Of a stretch of DNA of 19,357 nucleotides, positions 1 through 6,900 are shown piece by piece. The stretch comes from JBKPIY01 sp046730475. Its GTDB lineage: Bacteria > Actinomycetota > Thermoleophilia > Solirubrobacterales > 70-9. The stretch is from assembly GCA_046730475.1 (NCBI GenBank), contig JBKPIY010000030.1, positions 1 to 19,357 on the forward strand. The letters are read 5' to 3'. Within the stretch, counting starts at the first letter, position 1, and each line of letters starts with the position of its first letter. Position numbers and translations under genes: made by a program. The notes beneath the pieces are model-generated. The model made no database searches, was not told the DNA's origin, and saw only the letters and a program-made list of their open reading frames with translations.

Positions 1-889
1 CGCCCGCCGCGCCCGTACCGGCGGCGCCCGCGCCCGCGGCGCCCGTCCCACCGCCCGCGCTCGTGCCCCCGCCGAACAGACCTGAGACCTTCGCGACGAT
101 CGCCGACTTGAGGGCGAAGAGCGGCCCGACGGGAAAGAGCGCGGCCAGGACCTTGGCGTCGGAGCGAAGCTGGGAGCGGAATTCGCGGCAGGGCTCGCAG
201 TCCTTGACGTGACGGCGCACCGGTCCATCGGCCTTCGCGAGGCCCTCCGCGGCCTCGGCCAGCTTCACTCGGACCTCGTCGCAGGTGAGCTGACGCGCCT
301 GGCTGGACTCGGCGAGCGCGATCCTGGCCCTGACGAGAAGGCTCTTGACGCCTGGGACGGTGGTTTCCATCGCTTGGGCGATCTCCTCATAGCTGAGCGC
401 GTCCATCTCGCGCAACAGCAGCGCGGTGCGCTGGGTCTCCGGCAGCTTGCCGACGTCGCAGACCAGGTTTTTGAAGTCCTCGCGGCTCTGTACCCGCTCG
501 AGCGTCGTGATCCCGTTCATGTGGGGGCGGTCGTCCATCGTGTCCTGCCCGTCCGCGACGGGCTTGCGGAGATGGTTGAGGCTGCGATTACGGGCGATCC
601 GATAGAGCCAGGGGCGAACGGCGATCGGGCGCTCGTCGGCGACCATCGCGTTGTAGGCCGCCACGAACACCTCCTGGAGCACGTCCTCGGCGTCCTCGGT
701 CGAGCCGAGCATCTGCCTGCAGAAGCCGAGCAGCCGTGATTGGTAGCGCTCGACGAGCGTCTCGAAGGCGTGCTGGTGCCCCTTCCGGGTGAGGGCGACG
801 AGCTGAGCGTCGTCCTGGAACTTCAGCAACGGCGAGCGCCGGGCGAAGAGCCCGCGTCGCTGTGGGTGTGTAAGTGCCGAGGCCTCCAC
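1..889 (-). CDS. ECF-family RNA polymerase sigma factor with C-terminal zinc-finger extension (3' end outside window)
   Basis: Reverse-strand translation gives a sigma-70 family protein. Region 2 lies at about residues 37-108 (AFETLVERY, EDAEDVLQEVF, WLYRIARNRSLNHLR) and region 4 at about 137-195 (LPETQRTALLLREM, LSYEEIAQAMETTVPGVKSLL). After region 4 come C203 and an H227-x3-C231-x2-C234 motif, the signature of zinc-binding anti-sigma domains. A hydrophobic stretch (about 247-272) and a Gly/Ala-rich tail follow and continue past base 1, so no stop is seen. The start is uncertain. GTG at 889 is preferred because residues just after it (SALTHPQRRGLFARRSPLLKF) resemble the usual N-terminus of relatives; GTG at 949 and TTG at 829 are alternatives, and an in-frame TGA closes the frame upstream. 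It probably directs transcription of an unknown regulon, with the zinc module sensing or self-regulating (inferred). Confidence 0.85.
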   Translation of the reverse strand, partial: MEASALTHPQRRGLFARRSPLLKFQDDAQLVALTRKGHQHAFETLVERYQSRLLGFCRQMLGSTEDAEDVLQEVFVAAYNAMVADERPIAVRPWLYRIARNRSLNHLRKPVADGQDTMDDRPHMNGITTLERVQSREDFKNLVCDVGKLPETQRTALLLREMDALSYEEIAQAMETTVPGVKSLLVRARIALAESSQARQLTCDEVRVKLAEAAEGLAKADGPVRRHVKDCEPCREFRSQLRSDAKVLAALFPVGPLFALKSAIVAKVSGLFGGGTSAGGGTGAAGAGAAGTGAAG

Positions 890-946
890 AGGAGTGAAGT
901 AGTGGACGAGAAGCCCGAGCGACGCCGGGAACCTCTCCTCAGAGAA

Positions 947-982
947 CACCGTAGCAACGGTGGTGTTGCGTCTTCACGCAAC
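947..982. other. Two adjacent perfect stem-loops upstream of the sigma factor gene
   Basis: CACCGT-AGCA-ACGGTG (947-962) and GTTGCGT-CTTC-ACGCAAC (965-982) are perfect inverted repeats with 4-base loops, lying side by side in the 5' region of the sigma gene. They may be an operator pair or leader hairpins. AACACC (945-950) can also pair with GGTGTT (962-967), so the two hairpins could rearrange. Confidence 0.55.
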
Positions 983-1002
983 TTAACCCTGGCGACACAA
1001 GC

Positions 1003-1016
1003 CCGGCTAAAGCCGG
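1003..1016 (-). terminator. Hairpin downstream of tRNA-Leu, probable terminator
   Basis: CCGGCT-AA-AGCCGG is a perfect 6-bp inverted repeat about 40 bases beyond the tRNA-Leu 3' end. On the - strand it is followed by a modestly T-rich GCTTGTGT. It is the only termination-like structure between the tRNA and the sigma gene. Confidence 0.4.
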
Positions 1017-1055
1017 AAAGTGGGCAAATTCAGGGCCCCAACCGTAATCGGCGAG

Positions 1056-1140
1056 TGCCCGGGGCGGGATTCGAACCCGCACAGCTCTTGCGAGCAGCAG
1101 CTTTTAAGGCCGCTGACTTTGCCAGTTTGTCCACCCGGGC
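1056..1140 (-). tRNA. tRNA-Leu, anticodon UAA
   Basis: Class II tRNA of 85 bases without an encoded CCA. The acceptor stem is GCCCGGG/CCCGGGC with discriminator A. The T-arm is GCGGG-TTCGAAT-CCCGC. The anticodon stem is GCGGC/GCTGC with one G-U pair, the loop is CTTAAAA and the anticodon is TAA. A long variable arm is present, as expected for Leu. It reads UUA, which should be a rare codon in a genome this GC-rich. Confidence 0.93.
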
Positions 1141-1147
1141 CGCCTCG

Positions 1148-1153
1148 ATGGTA
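1148..1153 (-). promoter_or_regulatory. -10 element of tRNA-Leu
   Basis: TACCAT on the - strand ends 7 bases before the first base of the mature tRNA. The spacing is as expected for a -10 box whose transcript starts at or near the mature 5' end. Confidence 0.45.
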
Positions 1154-1208
1154 GTCCGGCGAGCCGCGGGCGCCGGACGGCCCTGGGAGCTCGGCGGTGG
1201 CGACGCGG

Positions 1209-1214
1209 TAGGCT
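1209..1214 (+). promoter_or_regulatory. Leaderless-type -10 element TAGGCT
   Basis: TAGGCT ends 7 bases before the ATG at 1222 with no Shine-Dalgarno sequence between. The same hexamer and spacing recur at 4677 before an internal GTG. Confidence 0.5.
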
Positions 1215-1221
1215 CGGGCCG

Positions 1222-1866
1222 ATGGACGTCGTCGTAGTCGGCGGGCACGGGAAGATCGCGCTGAGGCTCGAGGCGCTGCTCGCGGAGCGCGGCGACGCGG
1301 TCCGGGGCCTGATCCGAAACCGCGACCACGTCCGCGACGTCGAGGCGGCCGGCGCCGCCGCCCTGATCGTCGACCTCGAGCGCGAGCCCGAGATCACCAA
1401 GGACGTGGTCGGCGCCGACGCGGTCGTGTTCGCGGCTGGCGCCGGTCCCGGCAGCGGCCCCGCCCGCAAGCGGACGGTCGACTACGGCGGGGCGGTGAAG
1501 CTGATCGACGCCGCCAAGGCGAACGGGATCTCGCGGTACGTGATGGTGAGCGCGATCGGGGCGGGCACCGACCCGAGCGGCTGGTCCGAGCAGATGCGCC
1601 CCTACCACGAGGCGAAGTCGGAGGCCGACGGCGCCCTCGCCGCCAGCGGCCTCGATTACACGATCGTCCGCCCCGGCCGCCTCACCGACGAACCCGGTAC
1701 CGGCCTGGTCGAGGTGGCGCCCCGACTCGAGCGGGGCGGGAGTATCTCGCGCGACGACGTCGCCGCGGTCCTCGCCGAGGTCCTGGTCGCCGACAACACG
1801 ATCGGCAAGGCCTTCGACCTGCTCTCGGGCGAGACGCCGATCGCCGACGCCGTCGGCTCGCTCTAG
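1222..1866 (+). CDS. NAD(P)-binding SDR-like protein (atypical short-chain dehydrogenase)
   Basis: A 214-residue protein with an N-terminal Rossmann strand and a glycine-rich dinucleotide loop GGHGKIA (residues 7-13). The order then matches NAD(P)H-binding atypical SDRs of the SDR_a5 / YwnB type: an ADAVVFAAGAG strand, YVMVSAIGA, a YHEAK segment (YxxxK spacing) and YTIVRPGRLTDEPGTG near the C-terminus. These small SDRs bind a cofactor but many have weak or unknown catalysis, and the substrate cannot be read from the sequence. The ATG at 1222 starts directly with the first beta strand and has a TAGGCT -10 box 7 bases upstream, so a leaderless mRNA is likely. The next gene begins 78 bases after the stop. 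Confidence 0.88.
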   Translation: MDVVVVGGHGKIALRLEALLAERGDAVRGLIRNRDHVRDVEAAGAAALIVDLEREPEITKDVVGADAVVFAAGAGPGSGPARKRTVDYGGAVKLIDAAKANGISRYVMVSAIGAGTDPSGWSEQMRPYHEAKSEADGALAASGLDYTIVRPGRLTDEPGTGLVEVAPRLERGGSISRDDVAAVLAEVLVADNTIGKAFDLLSGETPIADAVGSL

Positions 1867-1929
1867 ACGCCGGCCCGCTCCCGCAGCGACGTCGTGCGCC
1901 TCGGGCTCGCGCCCGGCCGCCGCCCCCGT

Positions 1930-1935
1930 CACAAT
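1930..1935 (+). promoter_or_regulatory. Possible -10 element of the cyclase gene
   Basis: CACAAT lies 9 bases before the ATG at 1945. This is the same leaderless-type position seen at other genes here and supports 1945 over the upstream GTG at 1894. Confidence 0.35.
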
Positions 1936-1944
1936 CAGATACCG

Positions 1945-3612
1945 ATGGCACGACCGCTGACCTGGCTCTATCGGCGGCTCGGCTCCCGGTACCCGGCCGT
2001 CTTCATCACCGCCGAGCTCCAGACCGCGTTCATCGTGGCGACCGGCGCGGTCGCCCTGTTCAGCTTCTACTACAACGCCGCCCCCGGCGACTTCCTCCTG
2101 ATCCTGGCGATCACGCTCGCCCTCACCGCGCTGTCGATGTTCTCGGTCCTGAGCCGGATCTACAAGCGGCTGCGGCCCCTCAGCCGCTGGATCGCAGGCA
2201 GCCGCGACGCCGACGACACCGCCCTGGCGTGGCGGACCGCGGTCAACCTGCCGCTTGAGCTGATCCGGCGCGACTTCTACTTCCCGATCCTCGTCACCGT
2301 GCCGGTCGCGATCGCGTCGGTGATCATCCTCGACGTCACCTGGCTCGCCTTCTTCCCGATCCTGTTCGCGGGCTTGGTCACGATCGGCTACGCGGCGATC
2401 CTGCACTACCTGGCGCTCGAGATCGGGATGCGGCCGGTCCTGTTCGACATCAACGCCGCCCTCGAGACCCCGGTCCGGATCGACCGGCCGACCCTGCCCC
2501 TGAGGGTGAAGCTGCTGGCGAGCCTGCCGCTGATCAACGTGATCACCGGCATGACCGTCGCCGCGCTCACCTCCGATGGGGGCGGCTCCGAGGCGCTCGG
2601 CGTGGACGTGCTGATCGCGCTCACGGTGGCGTTCACCGTCAGCTTCGAGCTGACCGTGCTGCTCGCGCGCTCGATCCTGCGGCCGATCGAGGACCTCGAG
2701 GCGGCCACCGAGCGAATCCGCCAGGGCCGCTTCGAGGAGCACGTCCCGGTCACCACCGCCGACGAGTTCGGCGAGCTCTCCTCGGCCTTCAACCAGATGG
2801 TCGACGGGCTCGCCGAGCGCGAACGCCTCCGCCGCGCCTTCGGCGCCTACCTCGATGAGGAGGTAGCGCGTCACATCATCAGCGAGGACTTCGTCCCCGA
2901 CGGCCACTACATGGAGGTGTCGCTGCTCTTCTGCGACGTCCAGAACTTCACCCAGGCCGCCGCCAAGGCGGAGGCGCCGGAGATCGTCGCCCGGCTCAAC
3001 GAGCTGTTCGAGTGCGTCGTCCCGATCGTCAACCGCCACCAGGGGCACGTCGACCAGTTCATCGGCGACGGTCTGCTGGCGGTGTTCGGAGCGCCGAACC
3101 GGACGGCCAATCACGCCGACCGCGCGGTCCAGTGCGCGGTCGAGATCGCCCGCACCGTCAACAGCCGCCGGCCCGGCGACTTCGAGGTTGGGATCGGGGT
3201 CAACTCCGGCAAGGTCGTGGTGGGATCGATCGGCGGTGCGGGCCGGCTCAACTTCAGCGTGATCGGCGACGCGGTCAACATCGCCTCCCGGGTGGAGGCG
3301 GTCACTCGTGAGACCGGCGACCCGGTCCTGATCACGGGTGCCACCCGCGCCCTGCTCTCGGAGACGATCGAGGTTGTCGCCAGGGGCGAGCGCGAGCTGC
3401 GGGGCTTCGACCGCAACGTCGAGCTCTACGCGCCGCAGATTCCGGTCGCGGTCGATCCGCTTCGGCCCGGAGCCGACGTCGCCGACCCGTTTGGTGTCCC
3501 CACCCCGGGCGGGCTCGGCCGCGCTCCCCGGCCGGGCGACGGCTTGGGCCGCCGACCCGGAGACGGGCTCGGCCGCCCGGCGACCCCCGGCAAGCACACC
3601 CTCCCCGGCTGA
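1945..3612 (+). CDS. Membrane-bound class III adenylate/guanylate cyclase with HAMP domain
   Basis: A 555-residue protein. About six hydrophobic membrane segments occupy residues 18-240, a HAMP domain follows (from RSILRPIEDLEAATERIRQGRF), and a class III nucleotidyl cyclase domain is at about 320-500. Visible catalytic residues are metal-binding D331 (LLFCDVQNF) and D375 (FIGDGLLAVFG), D442 in VIGDAVNIASR, and transition-state N445 and R449. The base-selecting lysine position is Q371, so whether it makes cAMP or cGMP is open. The layout matches the mycobacterial Rv1318c/Rv3645 group (membrane anchor, HAMP, cyclase). The C-terminal tail is Pro/Gly-rich and contains two RPGDGLGR-type repeats. 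A GTG at 1894 is also in frame, but the ATG gives a normal N-terminus (MARPLTWLYRRLG). It would couple a membrane signal to cyclic nucleotide synthesis. Confidence 0.92.
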   Translation: MARPLTWLYRRLGSRYPAVFITAELQTAFIVATGAVALFSFYYNAAPGDFLLILAITLALTALSMFSVLSRIYKRLRPLSRWIAGSRDADDTALAWRTAVNLPLELIRRDFYFPILVTVPVAIASVIILDVTWLAFFPILFAGLVTIGYAAILHYLALEIGMRPVLFDINAALETPVRIDRPTLPLRVKLLASLPLINVITGMTVAALTSDGGGSEALGVDVLIALTVAFTVSFELTVLLARSILRPIEDLEAATERIRQGRFEEHVPVTTADEFGELSSAFNQMVDGLAERERLRRAFGAYLDEEVARHIISEDFVPDGHYMEVSLLFCDVQNFTQAAAKAEAPEIVARLNELFECVVPIVNRHQGHVDQFIGDGLLAVFGAPNRTANHADRAVQCAVEIARTVNSRRPGDFEVGIGVNSGKVVVGSIGGAGRLNFSVIGDAVNIASRVEAVTRETGDPVLITGATRALLSETIEVVARGERELRGFDRNVELYAPQIPVAVDPLRPGADVADPFGVPTPGGLGRAPRPGDGLGRRPGDGLGRPATPGKHTLPG

Positions 3613-3654
3613 GGCGGCCCCGCCGGCGCTCCGCGCGCCCGCTCTCTGCCCAGC

Positions 3655-3660
3655 GACAAT
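3655..3660 (+). promoter_or_regulatory. Possible -10 element of the CapA-like gene
   Basis: GACAAT ends 6 bases before the GTG at 3667, with no Shine-Dalgarno sequence between. The position fits the leaderless pattern of the window. Confidence 0.4.
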
Positions 3661-3666
3661 CCGGGC

Positions 3667-6348
3667 GTGGCAGTGATCGGCCTATTGGGCGACGTGATGC
3701 TCGGCCGCGCCGTGGCCGAGGCGGTGCGGAAGGTCCCGCCGGCGGAGCTGTGGAGCGAGGAGGTGCGCTCCCTCTGCTCCTCGCTCGACCTGGTGGTCTG
3801 CAACCTCGAGTGCTGTCTCTCCGGACGCGGGCAGCCCACCCGCCGTATCCGGGGCAAGCCCTTCTTCTTCCGCGCGCCGCCGTCGGCGGTTGAGGCGCTC
3901 CAGGCGATCGGCGCCCGCGCCGTCTCCCTCGCCAACAACCACGCCCTCGACTATGAGGAGGAGGCGCTCGCTGACACGCTCGAGCTGTTGGCCGCAGCCG
4001 GGATCGCGGCCGCGGGCGCCGGACGGGGGGCGGAGGAGGCGCGGCGGCCGGCCGTGGTGGGGGCAGCCGGGCACCGGGTGGGGCTGATCTGCGTCTCCGA
4101 CCACCCGGAGGAGTACGCGGCGGCCCCGGGGGCATACGGGATCGCCTATTCCGATTTGGCCCGGGGGACGCCGACGTGGGTGCTGGACGAGCTGGCCGCT
4201 CTGAAGGAGCGTTGCGATCTCGTCATCGCCTTCCCGCACTGGGGACCGAACATGGCGGCCACCCCCGCGCGCTGGCAGCGGCGTGTGGCCGCCGAGCTGC
4301 AGGGGGCGGGCGCGGACCTCGTCGCGGGGCACTCCGCCCACGTCTTCCACGGGATCGAGTGGGGCGAGCGGGGGCCCCTGCTACCGGACCTTGGGGACGC
4401 CCTCGACGACTATCGCGTCGACCCGGTCCTGCGGAACGACCTCGGGGTGCTCGCGATCTGGCGCCCGGGTGGGGGGGACGAGGAGTTGGAGGTGGTGGGC
4501 CTGAGCCTCGATTTCTGCCGCACCGGGCTGGCCGCGGGTGCGGACGCCGAGTGGATCGCGGCGCGCCTGGGGAGCGCCTGCGGCGAGCTCGGCACCCGGG
4601 TGGAGCGCTTGGCCGAGGGGCGCTTTCGCGTCAGCCCTGACCGCGAGCCCCCGCGGCGGCGGCGAAGCGGCCGCGCTAGGCTCGCTCCCGTGGCGACGAG
4701 GGAGCGGGATCCAGCCGGGCGGGCCGAGGGCATCGGAGCCGTCCACGGGGGCCGGCTGGTGGCGCGGGCGCTTCGCTCCCGCGGGGTGTCGAAGCTGTTC
4801 GCGCTCTCCGGCGGGCACTTGTTCTCGATCTTCGACGGCTGCAAGCAGGAGGGGATCGCGGTGGTCGACACTCGCCACGAGCAGTCGGCGGGGTTTGCCG
4901 CGATCGGCTGGGCGAAGGCGACCCGAAGCCCCGGAGTCTGCGCCCTCACAGCCGGCTGCGGGGTGACCAACGGGATGAGCGCGATCGCGACCGCCGACGC
5001 AGACGGCGTTCCCCTGATCGCCCTCGGTGGCCGGGCCCCCGAGATGCGATGGGGGTCGGGCTCGCTCCAGGAGATCGACCACCTTCCGTTCGTCACGCCA
5101 ATCGTGAAGTCGGCGGCCACCGTCAAGGACCCCGCCCAGATCCCGGCCGCCACAGCCGCCGCGATCGACGCCGCCGCCGCGCCCCCCCTCGGGCCCACCT
5201 TCGTCGACTACCCGCTGGACGTGGTCTTCACGGAGGCGGAGGGGGAGCCGCCCGATCCGCCCGCCGTCCCCGCGGCTCCCGCCGAGCGCGCCGGGGAGGC
5301 GGCCGCCCTCCTCGCCGGCGCCGAGCGCCCCGCGATCATGGCCGGCACCAATCTCTACTGGGCCCACGGGGAGGGGGAGCTGCGGGCGCTCGCCGAGGCG
5401 GTCGGGATCCCCGTCTTCCTCAACGGGCTCGGCCGCGGCTGCCTGCCGCCCGACCACGAGCTCTTCTTCAGTCGGGCGCGCGGCGCCGCCCTCAAGGCCG
5501 CCGACGTCGCCCTGGTGATCGGGGTCCCGCTCGATTTCCGCCTCGGCTTCGGCGGCTCCTTCGGGGAGGAGACGAAGCTGATCCAGCTCGACTTCGCCCC
5601 CAGCCGCCTCGAGCGCAGCCGCCGCCCCGATCTCGCCCTGGTCGGCGACATCGCCGCCACCATGACGGCGATCCGGGAAGAGGCTGCGGCCAAGGCGACG
5701 CGCACGGCCGGATGGCTCTCCCACCTGCGCGGGGTGGAGGCCGAGAAGCGGGCGGAGGAGCAGGGGATGCTCGACGACGGGCGCTCGCCGCTCCACCCGA
5801 TGAGGGTCTACCGCGAGCTGCTCGACTTCCTCGACCGGGACGCGATCGTGATCGGCGACGGCGGCGACTTCGTCAGCTTCGCGGGGCGGGTGATGGAGAC
5901 CTGGGAGCCCGGCTGCTGGATGGACCCGGGGCCGTATGGCTGTCTCGGCGCCGGCCCCGGCCAGGCGATCGGCGCCAAGCTCGCCCACCCGGAGCGCCAG
6001 GTCTGCCTCCTGCTCGGCGACGGCGCCTTCGGCTTCTCGGGGATGGAGTTCGACACCATGGCCCGCCACGGGCTCCCGATCGTGGCGGTGATGGGAAACA
6101 ACGGGATCTGGGGGCTCGAGCACCACCCGATGAAGTTCCTCTACGGCTACTCCCTCGCCGCCGAGCTTCGCCCCGAGACCCGCTACGACGAGGTCGTCTC
6201 CGCCCTCGGCTGCCACGGCGAGCTGGTTCGCTCCCCCGACGAGCTTCGCCCGGCGCTCGAGCGCGCGTTCGCCTCCGGCAGGCCGGCGCTGGTGAACGTC
6301 CTCACCGACCCCGAAATCGTCTACCCGCGCCGCGCGAACCTCGCCTGA
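3667..6348 (+). CDS. CapA-like metallophosphatase read in frame into an IlvG-like ThDP enzyme (fusion, or two genes lacking a stop)
   Basis: One open frame of 893 residues. Residues 1 to about 330 are a CapA / poly-gamma-glutamate-type phosphatase domain: GDVML (D9), CNLE (E48), LANNHALDY (N90, N91, H92), HWG (191-193) and GHSAHVFHGIE (221-231), all the metal-site motifs in the usual order. CapA homologues act in capsule or polyglutamate export, or as phosphatases of unknown substrate; no capBC neighbours are present. Residues 342-893 are a complete ThDP enzyme, described separately. The linker (about 325-341) is Arg/Pro-rich (REPPRRRRSGRAR) and looks like read-through rather than a designed hinge. 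It contains a TAGGCT promoter-like box followed by a GTG. A lost stop codon or a frameshift near 4640-4690 would explain a false fusion; a real bifunctional protein cannot be excluded. Confidence 0.7.
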   Translation: MAVIGLLGDVMLGRAVAEAVRKVPPAELWSEEVRSLCSSLDLVVCNLECCLSGRGQPTRRIRGKPFFFRAPPSAVEALQAIGARAVSLANNHALDYEEEALADTLELLAAAGIAAAGAGRGAEEARRPAVVGAAGHRVGLICVSDHPEEYAAAPGAYGIAYSDLARGTPTWVLDELAALKERCDLVIAFPHWGPNMAATPARWQRRVAAELQGAGADLVAGHSAHVFHGIEWGERGPLLPDLGDALDDYRVDPVLRNDLGVLAIWRPGGGDEELEVVGLSLDFCRTGLAAGADAEWIAARLGSACGELGTRVERLAEGRFRVSPDREPPRRRRSGRARLAPVATRERDPAGRAEGIGAVHGGRLVARALRSRGVSKLFALSGGHLFSIFDGCKQEGIAVVDTRHEQSAGFAAIGWAKATRSPGVCALTAGCGVTNGMSAIATADADGVPLIALGGRAPEMRWGSGSLQEIDHLPFVTPIVKSAATVKDPAQIPAATAAAIDAAAAPPLGPTFVDYPLDVVFTEAEGEPPDPPAVPAAPAERAGEAAALLAGAERPAIMAGTNLYWAHGEGELRALAEAVGIPVFLNGLGRGCLPPDHELFFSRARGAALKAADVALVIGVPLDFRLGFGGSFGEETKLIQLDFAPSRLERSRRPDLALVGDIAATMTAIREEAAAKATRTAGWLSHLRGVEAEKRAEEQGMLDDGRSPLHPMRVYRELLDFLDRDAIVIGDGGDFVSFAGRVMETWEPGCWMDPGPYGCLGAGPGQAIGAKLAHPERQVCLLLGDGAFGFSGMEFDTMARHGLPIVAVMGNNGIWGLEHHPMKFLYGYSLAAELRPETRYDEVVSALGCHGELVRSPDELRPALERAFASGRPALVNVLTDPEIVYPRRANLA
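4677..4682 (+). promoter_or_regulatory. Internal -10 element TAGGCT ahead of the IlvG-like domain
   Basis: TAGGCT ends 7 bases before the GTG at 4690, identical in sequence and spacing to the box before the gene at 1222. It lies inside the longer open frame, at the exact domain junction. Confidence 0.5.
4690..6348 (+). CDS. ilvG: Acetolactate-synthase-like ThDP enzyme (IlvG-like), internal start within the 3667 frame
   Basis: From the internal GTG this is a 552-residue three-domain ThDP enzyme, the normal full length for the family. The PYR domain carries the catalytic glutamate E64 (DTRHEQSAGFAA). The PP domain carries the GDG...NN cofactor motif (443-445, 470-471; GDGAFGFSGMEFDTM ... MGNNGIWGLE). 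From memory the sequence is close throughout to M. tuberculosis IlvG (Rv1820), including LSGGHLFSI, GSLQEIDH, RLGFGG and the C-terminal end NVLTDP..YPRR.NLA. The family relates to ILVBL / 2-hydroxyacyl-CoA lyase, so the real reaction may be C-C bond cleavage or ligation other than acetolactate formation; no ilvN, ilvC or other ilv gene is nearby. The residues after GTG 4690 align with the usual IlvG N-terminus, which supports independent translation. Confidence 0.8.
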   Translation: MATRERDPAGRAEGIGAVHGGRLVARALRSRGVSKLFALSGGHLFSIFDGCKQEGIAVVDTRHEQSAGFAAIGWAKATRSPGVCALTAGCGVTNGMSAIATADADGVPLIALGGRAPEMRWGSGSLQEIDHLPFVTPIVKSAATVKDPAQIPAATAAAIDAAAAPPLGPTFVDYPLDVVFTEAEGEPPDPPAVPAAPAERAGEAAALLAGAERPAIMAGTNLYWAHGEGELRALAEAVGIPVFLNGLGRGCLPPDHELFFSRARGAALKAADVALVIGVPLDFRLGFGGSFGEETKLIQLDFAPSRLERSRRPDLALVGDIAATMTAIREEAAAKATRTAGWLSHLRGVEAEKRAEEQGMLDDGRSPLHPMRVYRELLDFLDRDAIVIGDGGDFVSFAGRVMETWEPGCWMDPGPYGCLGAGPGQAIGAKLAHPERQVCLLLGDGAFGFSGMEFDTMARHGLPIVAVMGNNGIWGLEHHPMKFLYGYSLAAELRPETRYDEVVSALGCHGELVRSPDELRPALERAFASGRPALVNVLTDPEIVYPRRANLA

Positions 6349-6438
6349 TCCCGCCCCCGTCGGCGGGCGGCTCGCCTACCTCGACAACACCCGGGGAGAT
6401 GAGGCGCCCTCGCCGCCGGCGGCGGAGCCTGCGGCGGT

Positions 6439-6900
6439 CTAGGTCGGCTTCGTCGTCATCGCCCAGATCGCGACCAGGTAGGCGGCCAGGGAGATCGCGA
6501 TCAGGATGGTGGCGGCGCGGCCGACGCCGCCGGCCCCCTCGCCGCGGCGGGCCCGGCGGAGGCCGAGGCCCGAGAGCAGGGTCGCGAGCAGGAGAAGCAG
6601 CAGGCCCGGCTCGGCGGTGTTGTGGCCGATGTCGGTCCAGCTGACGCCGTGATCGTCGTAGCCCTCCTTGTGCTCGATCCACAGCGCCCCTGCGTACATC
6701 ACCACCCAGGCGGGGATGCCAACCCAGGCGAGCGCCCGGAACCCGAGCTGGACCGTCGCCTCGCTGCCGTTTCGCCACGCGGCGAGAAGGGCCACCACCG
6801 CGAGGGCGAGGGTGCCCACCAGCAGCATCGAGCCGAGCAGGTGGACGAACAGGGCGATGTTCCAGCTGTCGGGGCGGACGACGGCGACGGGCACGCTCAC
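6439..6900 (-). CDS. Small integral membrane protein, second gene of a coupled pair
   Basis: A 153-residue protein with about four hydrophobic helices (around SWNIALFVHLLGSMLLVGTLAL, FRALAWVGIPAWVVMYAGAL, PGLLLLLLATLLSGLGL and TILIAISLAAYLVAIWAM). It has a soluble-looking loop HKEGYDDHGVSWTDIG between helices 2 and 3. Its GTG start overlaps the TGA of the upstream gene in a GTGA arrangement, so translation is coupled. Longer in-frame starts upstream would only add sequence antisense to the partner gene's reading. It resembles DUF2269-type four-helix proteins and its own partner, and the two may form a heteromer. Function unknown. Confidence 0.75.
   Translation of the reverse strand: MSVPVAVVRPDSWNIALFVHLLGSMLLVGTLALAVVALLAAWRNGSEATVQLGFRALAWVGIPAWVVMYAGALWIEHKEGYDDHGVSWTDIGHNTAEPGLLLLLLATLLSGLGLRRARRGEGAGGVGRAATILIAISLAAYLVAIWAMTTKPT

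Noticed and set aside
1030..3597. An 855-codon open frame on the - strand opposite the SDR and cyclase genes
   Set aside because: It crosses the tRNA and is antisense to two well-recognised proteins. Its translation is Arg/Asp/Gly-rich with no domain, the usual mirror of GC-rich codons.
4381..6216. A 611-codon - strand frame opposite the IlvG-like domain
   Set aside because: It is a compositional shadow of a strongly conserved + strand enzyme, with no motif and no promoter or ribosome binding site.
4900..6348. Assigning the ThDP enzyme as the acetolactate synthase of branched-chain amino acid synthesis
   Set aside because: No ilv or leu genes are nearby and the sequence is IlvG/ILVBL-like, a group whose reaction is uncertain.
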